This document shows positions 9,821 through 17,691 of a stretch of DNA of 33,847 nucleotides, piece after piece (the first letter of the stretch is position 1; the number at the start of each line of letters is the position of its first letter). Source of the stretch: Desulfobacterales bacterium (GTDB lineage Bacteria > Desulfobacterota > Desulfobacteria > Desulfobacterales > Desulfatibacillaceae). The stretch spans positions 1-33,847 of the forward strand of contig JAGVGH010000256.1 of NCBI GenBank assembly GCA_020057225.1. Direction: 5' to 3'. The translations under genes were made by a program, and so were the position numbers. A model generated the notes under the pieces. It made no database searches. It was not told where the DNA came from and worked only from the letters and a program-made list of their open reading frames with translations.

Positions 9821-10918
9821 ATGCCAGACAAGTGTGCCGCACGGGATCGCGTATGGGGAAAGACAGCTCTTTTTGGGCTGACCCTTTGCGTGGCGCTTTT
9901 ATGTGCTTCGGCCAGCGCCTTTGCAGCGGCGCCTGTGGCCAAACTGACCGCGTTTTCAGGGCAGGTGCTGGTCCGCATCCAGGGCAACTGGGGCAAGGCC
10001 CCGGCCTTGGGCATGGATCTCTATCCCGAGGACAAGGTGGTGACCCGGCTGGGAACAGCGGTGGTCACTTTCCATGACGGCGGAAAACTGGATATCAACC
10101 AGTGCTCCAACGTGGAAATCCAGCAGTGGGAGGAGGAAAAGGGCTTTTTCACCAAGACCAAGGTTGTAAAGCGCCGCATCTTCCTGTATCTTGGCAAGCT
10201 GGCGTTCCGCTCGGGCAAGGCCGGAGTTGAAAACTCCCTGGGCACGCCCACCGCGGTCTGCGGGTTGCGCGGCACTGCGGGTGTTTTGAGCTTTGGCGCG
10301 GACGGACAGGCGTACATCACCTTCTCCGAAGGCGGCCAGAGTTATTCCATTGGTAATTTCATCCAGGGCGAGGCGCCCGATATTCCTCCGGAGGTGGCGG
10401 ATCTCAACCCTGCCCAAAGGGCCGCGTTTGTGGCCAAGGCGGCGTCGGTGCAGGCTGCCGCGGCCCAGACCATGGTCGATCAGGCCAAGGCATCGGGCAA
10501 TCCCGAGGAGGTGAAAAAGGCCGAGGCCCAGGTGGCGGCGGCTTACGCGTTCGCGGCCCAGAAGGCGGCGGAGGAGGCCCAGGCGGCGGCCACGGTGCTT
10601 ATTCAGAGCAATCCTGACCCGCAGGTGGTGGAGCAGGCCACACGCGCCCGGGACAGCGCGGCGCAGGCGGCCACCCAGGCCCAGGCCGCGGTGCAGGAGG
10701 CTGTCCAGGAAGGCGCCACAGACCCGGCAACCCTTGTGGCCACAGACCCTGCCGCCATCGTCACCATTATCCAGCAGCATCAGGAATCGCAACAGCCCGA
10801 AGGGACGCCGCCCCCGGCCCCCCCCGAGGAGGGCCCCATCTACGAGCCCCCCAGGATAGAGGTCAACGCTCCGACATTTAACGTGGATCCCGAGGACGTT
10901 AAAGAAGCGTCCCAGTGA
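9821..10918 (+). CDS. Secreted FecR-domain protein with long Ala/Gln-rich helical tail
   Basis: Signal peptide (TALFGLTLCVALLCASASAFA), FecR-like core (LTAFSGQVLVRIQGNWGKAPALGMDLYPEDKVVTRLGTAVVTFHDGGKLDI...GTPTAVCGLRGTAGVLSF), then a 150+ aa Ala-rich region. Confidence 0.85.
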   Translation: MPDKCAARDRVWGKTALFGLTLCVALLCASASAFAAAPVAKLTAFSGQVLVRIQGNWGKAPALGMDLYPEDKVVTRLGTAVVTFHDGGKLDINQCSNVEIQQWEEEKGFFTKTKVVKRRIFLYLGKLAFRSGKAGVENSLGTPTAVCGLRGTAGVLSFGADGQAYITFSEGGQSYSIGNFIQGEAPDIPPEVADLNPAQRAAFVAKAASVQAAAAQTMVDQAKASGNPEEVKKAEAQVAAAYAFAAQKAAEEAQAAATVLIQSNPDPQVVEQATRARDSAAQAATQAQAAVQEAVQEGATDPATLVATDPAAIVTIIQQHQESQQPEGTPPPAPPEEGPIYEPPRIEVNAPTFNVDPEDVKEASQ

Positions 10919-10938
10919 TTGGTTTTGGCGCGGGAGTT

Positions 10939-10973
10939 TAAAAAGGCGCCCTTCGGGGGGGGCGCCTTTTTAA
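10939..10973 (+). terminator. Rho-independent terminator after the FecR-domain gene
   Basis: aaaaaggcgcccttcggggggggcgcctttttaatt: GC stem followed by a T run. Confidence 0.88.
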
Positions 10974-10991
10974 TTCGCGCTTACAAACCCC

Positions 10992-11687
10992 TCATTTCCC
11001 GGGGCGGTGCAGGGATACGAGGCCGGTGTCCCGGTCCCAGACCATGCAAAGTCCGTCCGCGAGCGCTCCGCAGGTGACCACGCAGGGCAGGCGGGAGGGA
11101 AGGTTTACCCTGTCCCCGGGCGCGAGGTCCTGGCGGCGCAGCCCCCCGTTGTTGAAAAACGCGAGGCGCGGGGTGTGGCTGTGCCCCCGGAAGAGAACCC
11201 GTTCAGGGTTTTCCTCGAAATACCGGCGGATATGGCGGTCGCCCATGTTCCCAATCATGGCCACCAAGCCCAGCTCACGGGCAAAGGGAAGGGAATGGGC
11301 GAAATCAGCGCCGTCCATGGCGCAGGTGACCGGCAGGTTTCTAAGCCAAAGCAAGGTCGCCCCGCTTACAATATCCTGGGCGCGACCCTCGTGGTTCACC
11401 AGCACATAGTAGTCGTTGTTCCCCTTAAGCGCGATAATCCGGCGCCCTTCCACCGCCTCCCTGCAGGCGTCCGCGGTTCCGGGCGCAAGGGAGTCACACA
11501 CGTCCCCAAGATGCACCAGGACGGTGCAGCCAAGGTCAAAAAGAAACCGCGCGGCCAAACGAATGCTTGAGGCGTCACCGTGGCTGTCGGCCATGATGCC
11601 TATCCTGCGGTGCGCGGACATGTCTTCGACGGGGCGGGACAGGGAGCGCGGGAGTTCCTGTTTCATCGGCTCGGTTGCAGTCGTCAT
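10992..11687 (-). CDS. Metallophosphoesterase, YfcE-like
   Basis: IMADSHGDASSIRLAARF, VLVHLGDVCD, LKGNNDYY, VLFRGHSHTPRL. Start MTTATEP at 11687 or MSAHRR at 11621; the ORF's extra N-terminus overlaps the remnant at 11837-12219 and is probably not translated. Confidence 0.87.
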   Translation of the reverse strand: MTTATEPMKQELPRSLSRPVEDMSAHRRIGIMADSHGDASSIRLAARFLFDLGCTVLVHLGDVCDSLAPGTADACREAVEGRRIIALKGNNDYYVLVNHEGRAQDIVSGATLLWLRNLPVTCAMDGADFAHSLPFARELGLVAMIGNMGDRHIRRYFEENPERVLFRGHSHTPRLAFFNNGGLRRQDLAPGDRVNLPSRLPCVVTCGALADGLCMVWDRDTGLVSLHRPGK

Positions 11688-11836
11688 CCTTATCTCATGC
11701 CGGAGCAGGCTCCTTTTATTGGCCGGGCAAAGCGGCCCGGCCGCCAATCCCCAAGGAAACATGACACCACTATAAGGGCTTTCCGGCGGAAACGCAAACG
11801 CCCGCGCGCGCCCGTCAAACGCGCGCGGGGAGCGCC

Positions 11837-12219
11837 CTACACCCGGCCCGGCCACTCCGCGAAAACCAAATGGCACAGAAGCGCCAAGGGAACCACGGCA
11901 AGCACCGCCTTTTTTTCCCCGCAAGGCTCATGTTGTCATACACCCAGGCCGTGGCGAAAAACGGCAGCCCGTAGGCCAAAAGAATCAGCCATACATGGGG
12001 AAAACACCCGAAGGACCAGTCCCACACCAGGGCGCCCGCCAGGTTTAAAAAGGTCTCCACCCCACGCAAAACACGGCCCAGAACGCCGGGATGGAAATCC
12101 TGTTGGACACTCCCGGCACTTTTTTCCCCTTGTCCCTGGAAAGGCTCTTCAACACAATCACATCGAAACGCGCGCTGCTTCGCAAATTTTCATAGCGCTT
12201 TCACACTCGCTTCTGTCAT
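11837..12219 (-). pseudogene. Frameshifted remnant of a small membrane protein
   Basis: Protein-like segments join across three frames: MTEASVK / RYENLRSSARFDVIVLKSLSRDKGKKVPGVSNRISIPAFWAVF / ETFLNLAGALVWDWSFGCFPHVWLILLAYGLPFFATAWVYDNMSLAGKK / AVLAVVPLALLCHLVFAEWPGRV*. ATG at 12219 is preceded by GGAAAGG; one switch lies at a G4A7 tract. Confidence 0.6.
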
Positions 12220-12295
12220 TGCCTTTCCTCCCTTGCCGGACGCGCCCGGTGTCTTTTGCTGTTTTCTTCTCCTGTTCTCTTCCCGCGCTCCAAGC

Positions 12296-12335
12296 AAAAA
12301 GGGGAAAGCGCCATCCGGCGCCCTCCCCTTTTCTC
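12296..12335 (-). terminator. Probable terminator for the cohesin-like gene cluster
   Basis: Minus strand: gaaaaggggagggcgccggatggcgctttccccttttt, a GC-rich stem ending in a T run. Confidence 0.6.
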
Positions 12336-12363
12336 CCGTCATGATGAATTCTCCGGTCTGTCT

Positions 12364-12402
12364 GTCCGGGCCGCTGCCCGGCGGTATTTCCGACAGCGGC
12401 CC
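12364..12402. repeat. 11-bp perfect inverted repeat just after the 1539-aa ORF
   Basis: ccgggccgctg ... cagcggcccgg with a 17-nt loop. Confidence 0.7.
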
Positions 12403-12419
12403 GGGTCAGGATTCATTCC

Positions 12420-15400
12420 TTACCGCCTGCGGCGGACCAGAAGCGCAAGCCCGAGAAGGGCCAACAGGCCGAACACCGCCAGCGCGGGCGCGGCGTCCCC
12501 GGAGGACACGGTCCGGATGAGGCAGTCGCTGTCATCCGTTTCATCATCCGTTGTGCCGGTTGTGCCCGTGACGTTGGTCGCGCCAAAGCTGGACAGGTGC
12601 GTTGTCTCAAAGAGCACAAGGCCCGTGTCATCCACTGTGAAGCTCATGGTCTCGCGCACGTACTTGGCCGTCCCGTCGCCCCGCTCGCTCACCAGCATCT
12701 GGATGGAGCCTTTTGCCTTGGAAAGCTGGGAGAAACGCTTGAAGTAGGACGACTCGGGGTTCAGGAAGAGCGGAAGCGTAATGGCCGGAGCGTTGGCCAC
12801 GCGGCCCCTCCTTCCCGCCGCCGTGTAAGGGTTGTACCGCACGGTGGCGCCGTTGTAGGCGCCGCCCTGCATGGTGAATTCCAGCGAGACGCCGCTGGCG
12901 AAGGCATCGCCGCCAAAGGTGTAGTAGCTGAAGTGGGCGGTGAGCTTGTCGCCCGGCGTGAGCGTGACCGGATTGGCGGGCACCGTGTAGGTGTCCTTTG
13001 TCGCGTTGTAGCCCATGGCGTTGGTGCCCGGGGTTTGTGTTTCCTCATAATAGTAGTCATCCACATACAGAAGGTCCGGAGGCAGGGGCGGAATGGAGAT
13101 AGTGACATTCTGCTCCACACCGTCCGCGTCCGGCAGCGTGACATCGAAGGTCGCGCCCTGGATGGGGTAGAATTCCAGTTTGCCCAGGGTTTCGAACTTC
13201 ACGTCCTCGTTGCCATAATAATCCGACCGGAGGTCACGCACCGCCTGGGGCAGGGCGGCCGCAAAGTTGGTGGCGCTGGCGAACACCGTGAAGTTGACGG
13301 TGTAATGGTCCACCAGGGTCGCGCCGTCATAGACCAGGAAGCGCACCACGTGGGTGGTGTCGCCGGGTTTCGGCCTGTCGGCGAGCGCCTGGGTTTCGGG
13401 TCCGCCCAGATTCCAGTCGTAGGAGTAATTCCTGAAAGGCTCGCCCTGCTTGTTCGTGCCTGTGTACCCCTCGGCCGGAACAACGGCGCCCGCGTTTACA
13501 ACATTCACCACAGGCGGCCAGGCCTGGAAGTTGAGGGCCCGGAACTGCAGGTTGAATCCGTTGGCGTCTTTGGTGTGCTTGAACTGCACCCGGCGCGCCG
13601 CGGGATCAAAGGCCGCGTCCGCCACCAGAAGCGCGGTGATATCCGTGTCCGTGCTCAGGTCAATTTCCCCGTCCTGGGTGGTGGGATGCGTCCAGACATA
13701 GGGCTTGTAGTCTTTGGCCAGTATCCGGAGGAAATATTTGCCCGCCTTGAGGGTGATGGTCAAGGGATCCGCCGTGCTCTGGGCGGTCACGACAGCCTTG
13801 TTGGTTGTGGCGTCAAAGACCGTGTACCCGTACACGTCATTGGCAACATAATCGCCCGCCATGTCAACAGTGAGCACATGGGCCTGGTCCACCGGGGTAA
13901 GGGTTCCCATAACGAAGTTCTTGGTAATCTGCGCCGCGTTGACATCAATGCGCGCCTCCGCCATGTAAGGCAGGTAAACAGGAGGCACTGTGGTGTCCAC
14001 CGCGGTCAGCCGGATGCCGTAGGACCTCCAGGGCACGCCAAGGAACTGGTACGTGCCTGCAGCGGCCACAAATGTCTTCACCGCCGGAGAGAAGGGCGAC
14101 ATATCGGCGGCGTTTAAAAGCTCCACCGCCACGTCGGTCGCCGGGTTGGGAATGTAGGTGGCGGAAATGCCGGTAACCGTGCCGGAAACCGTTGCGGTGC
14201 CAATCACCTGGGTCCTGAGGCTGCCCATGTACTTCTTGTCCACATCCAGGGCCGTCTGCACGGTAACCACCGCGGAGCCGGGATTTTCCGCCGTCACGTT
14301 GAAGAGGTTGTCAGTATCCGTGGCGTTGTGATCTATCACGCTCTTGCCTGCCGTGACCGGAGTTTCGGCGGCGGTGATGGTGAGCGGTCCCGCAGTTCCC
14401 CGCGCGCGCATCCTGTACCCTCCTCCGCCCGCGGTAAAGACCGGCGGAATGGAATTGCCCGCCAAATCCTCAGCCACGAGCCGGATGGGCACGTACACGT
14501 CAAAGGTCGCCTGGCTGCTGCCCGCGCCGTCCGTCACGGTCACGGTGTACTTGCCCGCGAAATTCCCTGTGTCCGGGGCGTTGAACTGGAAGGTCCGGCT
14601 GTTCGACACAGGCGTGTAGGGCACCGGGCCGGCCACTGTCCAGTTGTACACTCCATCGCCGCCCAGAGCCGTGTAAATGCCCGGGGAAGAGCCTGCGGGA
14701 ACGGTGATGGGCTGGGCCGGGGCGTTCTGGATAGTCACCGCGCCATAGACGTTGAAGGTGGAGGTGTCCACCACGCCAAGGCCGGTGTCCGTGGCCGTGA
14801 CCGTCACCGCAACCGCCGGAGCCGTGACAGCCACCGTGGGCGCGGTGAAGAGCCCGGTCGTGGCGTTGATGGCGCCCTTGCTGGCGGTCCATGTCACCGT
14901 TCCGGAGCCGCCCACGGTGTTGAAGTCGTGGGACGCTGAGGATTTAATGGCGTTGATTTTGTTGGAGATGCCGAAGGAGACCACGTTGAGGTAGATAACC
15001 GCCCTGTGGACCGGAGTGTAGCCCTGGTTGTCCTCCACCGTGAGGGTGACGACCTGGTCCAGAGCAGCCACATTGGCGGTAAAAATTTTCTGGGCGGGAC
15101 TGGCGCCCGCGGTGAGCGTTCCCACGTTGGGGTTGAGCGTCCAGGTGTAGCCCGCGCCGGATCCGCCGGCCGCGGTGATGGGCACCGTGTTGCTGCCCGC
15201 GATTTTCGGCACGTTGACGGTGTAACCCGTGCCGGTCTGGCCGCTTGCGGTGAGGGTGACAGCGGGCTGATAGATGACAGTGCGGGGGTCGGAGGTGGAA
15301 AGGTTGCCCGCGTTGTCCAGGCCCCGGGCCAGTATGATGTTCGCGCCCTGGACAAGGTTGACCGCGAGGTTCCAGTTGTTGCCGTTTCTGTTGGCCTGTG

Positions 15401-17039
15401 CCCAGGCGCCGTTGTTGATGGAGACTTCCGCCTTGTTCACGCCCGAGCCCGCGTCCGTGACAGTGCCGCTCACTGTGTAGGCGGGAGCGGTCACACCGGA
15501 AAGGGTGTCCGCCGGGACGATGATTCCCCCGTCGGGCTCGGTGGTGTCCGCAGTGAATGCCGTGGTGTTGTTGTAGGCGGCCATGGTGTTGCCCAGGATG
15601 TCCTTGCCGCCGGTGGCGGTGAGCGCCTGGACGCCGTTGACTCCGGCCACGACAATGGTGCCCTGCCACGTGGCGGCCCCGGTCCACCCGCCCGCGACAT
15701 TGTTCCCCCCGCCCCATTGCACGGTGAGGGGCACGGTCTGGTCCATGGTCTCGTTGAACGTCAGGGTGGCCGTGATGTTTCCAGCCTTGTAATAGGTTGT
15801 TTGCGGGGCCAGTGTGAGGTTGGTGACAGAAGGCCCGGTTGTGTCTTTGGTGATGATTGGCCCGGCTGAGATGATGCCCACGTTGCCTGCGGCGTCCGTC
15901 ACCCGGACATGGACAGGGTTCGCCCCTTCGCCGAGGGTGAGGTTGACGCCCCAGTCCGCCGTGGTGGCGGTGGGGGTAAGCATGGCGGCCTCGTAGGCGG
16001 CGTTGCCGTCCCTGCTCACCTGAACCTCGGCCACCGCGCTGCCGGTGCCGTCGGCTGTGCCGGTGACGAGGAAGGCGCCTGTGTTAACGGTGACCGCGCC
16101 GGGGGGCGCCGTGACGGTGTAGGTGGGGGGGGTGTTATCAATGATGATGTTTTTGTTGCCGCCCAGAGACCCTCCCGCGCCCGGGGCGGGCAGGGTGAGA
16201 ACGGCCGCAAGCCCTGTGTCTGTGCTGGTAATGCCGCCGTCATTGAGCGCCAGGGAGTTGGTCGCGGCGTAGTCGAGATCGGCGCTGGTGTCGCCGCTGG
16301 CAACGGTGTAGCTGAAATTCAGCGTATCGTTGCCGGTCATGCCGGTGTAATTCAGCACGGTGGTTCCGGCCCCGGTCTGGAGGGTCAACTGGGGCGTGCC
16401 GGTGACGGTGACGTTCTGGTTGAACTGCACCGTCACAGGAATCGCCTCTCCGGACTTGTACGCGCCGTTGGCCTTGGTGGAGGACACATTGGTCACGGCC
16501 GGCGCGTCAACCACAGTGACGGTGCCGTTGGTAACCTGCGCCTGTTGTCCAGCGCCTGGGGCGTTGACAAAAATTGTGAGCGGTGTGGCGCCCAGCGCCG
16601 CATTGGACTTCACGGAAAAATTCAGCGTGACAAGGTTAGTCGGCAGCGTGTTGGGCCATTGGACGTCCGTGTCCACCCATGCCATTGCGACCTTTTTATC
16701 AGTTGTCGCATCGCCGTCCGCATCGCTGGAGTCAGCGCTGTCGGTTGGCGTGACCTTGGTTCCTCCCTCGTTGAGAAAGTTGGAGTGGGAATTATAGGTC
16801 AAAATATTGGAATTGTAATGGACGGCAAAACCAATACCTGTTGTCTGTGCTCCGTCATCCTGGTTGTAGGTCAGGATTACATCAAAACTTGTGCCTTTTG
16901 CTTTAGTTTGTGTAGCCGGAGAAACGGCAACACGTTGGATGCTTGCCGCAAATGCCGTCGTGGCAAATGCGGAGGCAGTAATTAAAGCCACTGCCAAGAA
17001 AACAAATTTCAAAGGAATTTTTGACGTTGTTTTTACCAT
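12420..17039 (-). CDS. Large secreted surface protein: cohesin-like N-terminus, Ig-like repeats, C-terminal Cys/TM/Arg-rich sorting-type signal
   Basis: 1539 aa; signal peptide; cohesin-like segment (GTSFDVILTYNQDD...TGIGFAVHYNSNILTY...VAMAWVDTDVQWPNTLPTNLVTLNFSV); Ig-like segments (SGTVTDAGSGVNKAEVSINNG); C-terminus DSDCLIRTVSSGDAAPALAVFGLLALLGLALLVRRRR. Confidence 0.88.
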   Translation of the reverse strand: MVKTTSKIPLKFVFLAVALITASAFATTAFAASIQRVAVSPATQTKAKGTSFDVILTYNQDDGAQTTGIGFAVHYNSNILTYNSHSNFLNEGGTKVTPTDSADSSDADGDATTDKKVAMAWVDTDVQWPNTLPTNLVTLNFSVKSNAALGATPLTIFVNAPGAGQQAQVTNGTVTVVDAPAVTNVSSTKANGAYKSGEAIPVTVQFNQNVTVTGTPQLTLQTGAGTTVLNYTGMTGNDTLNFSYTVASGDTSADLDYAATNSLALNDGGITSTDTGLAAVLTLPAPGAGGSLGGNKNIIIDNTPPTYTVTAPPGAVTVNTGAFLVTGTADGTGSAVAEVQVSRDGNAAYEAAMLTPTATTADWGVNLTLGEGANPVHVRVTDAAGNVGIISAGPIITKDTTGPSVTNLTLAPQTTYYKAGNITATLTFNETMDQTVPLTVQWGGGNNVAGGWTGAATWQGTIVVAGVNGVQALTATGGKDILGNTMAAYNNTTAFTADTTEPDGGIIVPADTLSGVTAPAYTVSGTVTDAGSGVNKAEVSINNGAWAQANRNGNNWNLAVNLVQGANIILARGLDNAGNLSTSDPRTVIYQPAVTLTASGQTGTGYTVNVPKIAGSNTVPITAAGGSGAGYTWTLNPNVGTLTAGASPAQKIFTANVAALDQVVTLTVEDNQGYTPVHRAVIYLNVVSFGISNKINAIKSSASHDFNTVGGSGTVTWTASKGAINATTGLFTAPTVAVTAPAVAVTVTATDTGLGVVDTSTFNVYGAVTIQNAPAQPITVPAGSSPGIYTALGGDGVYNWTVAGPVPYTPVSNSRTFQFNAPDTGNFAGKYTVTVTDGAGSSQATFDVYVPIRLVAEDLAGNSIPPVFTAGGGGYRMRARGTAGPLTITAAETPVTAGKSVIDHNATDTDNLFNVTAENPGSAVVTVQTALDVDKKYMGSLRTQVIGTATVSGTVTGISATYIPNPATDVAVELLNAADMSPFSPAVKTFVAAAGTYQFLGVPWRSYGIRLTAVDTTVPPVYLPYMAEARIDVNAAQITKNFVMGTLTPVDQAHVLTVDMAGDYVANDVYGYTVFDATTNKAVVTAQSTADPLTITLKAGKYFLRILAKDYKPYVWTHPTTQDGEIDLSTDTDITALLVADAAFDPAARRVQFKHTKDANGFNLQFRALNFQAWPPVVNVVNAGAVVPAEGYTGTNKQGEPFRNYSYDWNLGGPETQALADRPKPGDTTHVVRFLVYDGATLVDHYTVNFTVFASATNFAAALPQAVRDLRSDYYGNEDVKFETLGKLEFYPIQGATFDVTLPDADGVEQNVTISIPPLPPDLLYVDDYYYEETQTPGTNAMGYNATKDTYTVPANPVTLTPGDKLTAHFSYYTFGGDAFASGVSLEFTMQGGAYNGATVRYNPYTAAGRRGRVANAPAITLPLFLNPESSYFKRFSQLSKAKGSIQMLVSERGDGTAKYVRETMSFTVDDTGLVLFETTHLSSFGATNVTGTTGTTDDETDDSDCLIRTVSSGDAAPALAVFGLLALLGLALLVRRRR

Positions 17040-17105
17040 TACCCTTTTCTCCCTATTAAGTGTTTGCCTTGATTTTGGAAAAAACAGAACCTTTGCCTTT
17101 GTTAA

Positions 17106-17630
17106 TCATTGTCCTTTTGCCACTGGAAGAACGAGCTTGTTAGCGATGGAACCATATCCTTCCGCAGCTTTCACAACTTCTGGAGTCAATTCCACCTCGC
17201 CCTCTTTGGTTTCTTTGACTCGAAATTTTAGAACCGCTAAATCTTTTGGCAACTCTGTTCCGGGCCAGCTTTTGGCGATGCTCACCCAGCCAAGGCTGAT
17301 ATAACCTGTTTTCGCCCCTTCCTCGCTATTGCCAAGTGTGGGCTGAACAACCACGTCACCACCGACAAAAAAATTGTCATATCCTTCGAAAATAAGCTCT
17401 TCCTGGCTAAAATGGACTTTGAGAGCAGCCCCGGTCAACTGGTTGTTGCCATCTGTAGCATCATAGACCACTTGAACCTCAAGGGTTTGTCCTGGGACTG
17501 CTTCAACAGCGTTTGTTTTTAAGGAAACCACAATGTCCCCTGCAAATGCCGCGCCGCTGAATACAAGCATCAGCGCTGTTGCAAGGACGGGTATCCCGAG
17601 CGATGCCAAATTAAAGTTCGGCTTTTTCAT
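17106..17630 (-). CDS. Secreted single-domain cohesin-like protein
   Basis: 174 aa; signal peptide (ALMLVFSGAAFA); GQTLEVQVVYDATDGNNQLTGAALKVHFSQEELIFEGY...ISLGWVSIAKSWPGTELPKDLAVLKFRV; GGAGG SD. Confidence 0.85.
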   Translation of the reverse strand: MKKPNFNLASLGIPVLATALMLVFSGAAFAGDIVVSLKTNAVEAVPGQTLEVQVVYDATDGNNQLTGAALKVHFSQEELIFEGYDNFFVGGDVVVQPTLGNSEEGAKTGYISLGWVSIAKSWPGTELPKDLAVLKFRVKETKEGEVELTPEVVKAAEGYGSIANKLVLPVAKGQ

Positions 17631-17641
17631 GGCAATCCTCC

Positions 17642-17674
17642 AAAAAGGCCCCTGGAGGCGCGCTCCAGGGGCCT
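17642..17674 (-). terminator. Intrinsic terminator/attenuator between two cohesin-like genes
   Basis: Minus strand aggcccctggag-cgcgc-ctccaggggccttttt: 12-bp perfect stem, 5-nt loop, T5, running directly into the next gene's GGAGG. Confidence 0.85.
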
Positions 17675-17691
17675 GCGGTGGCGCGCAAGGA

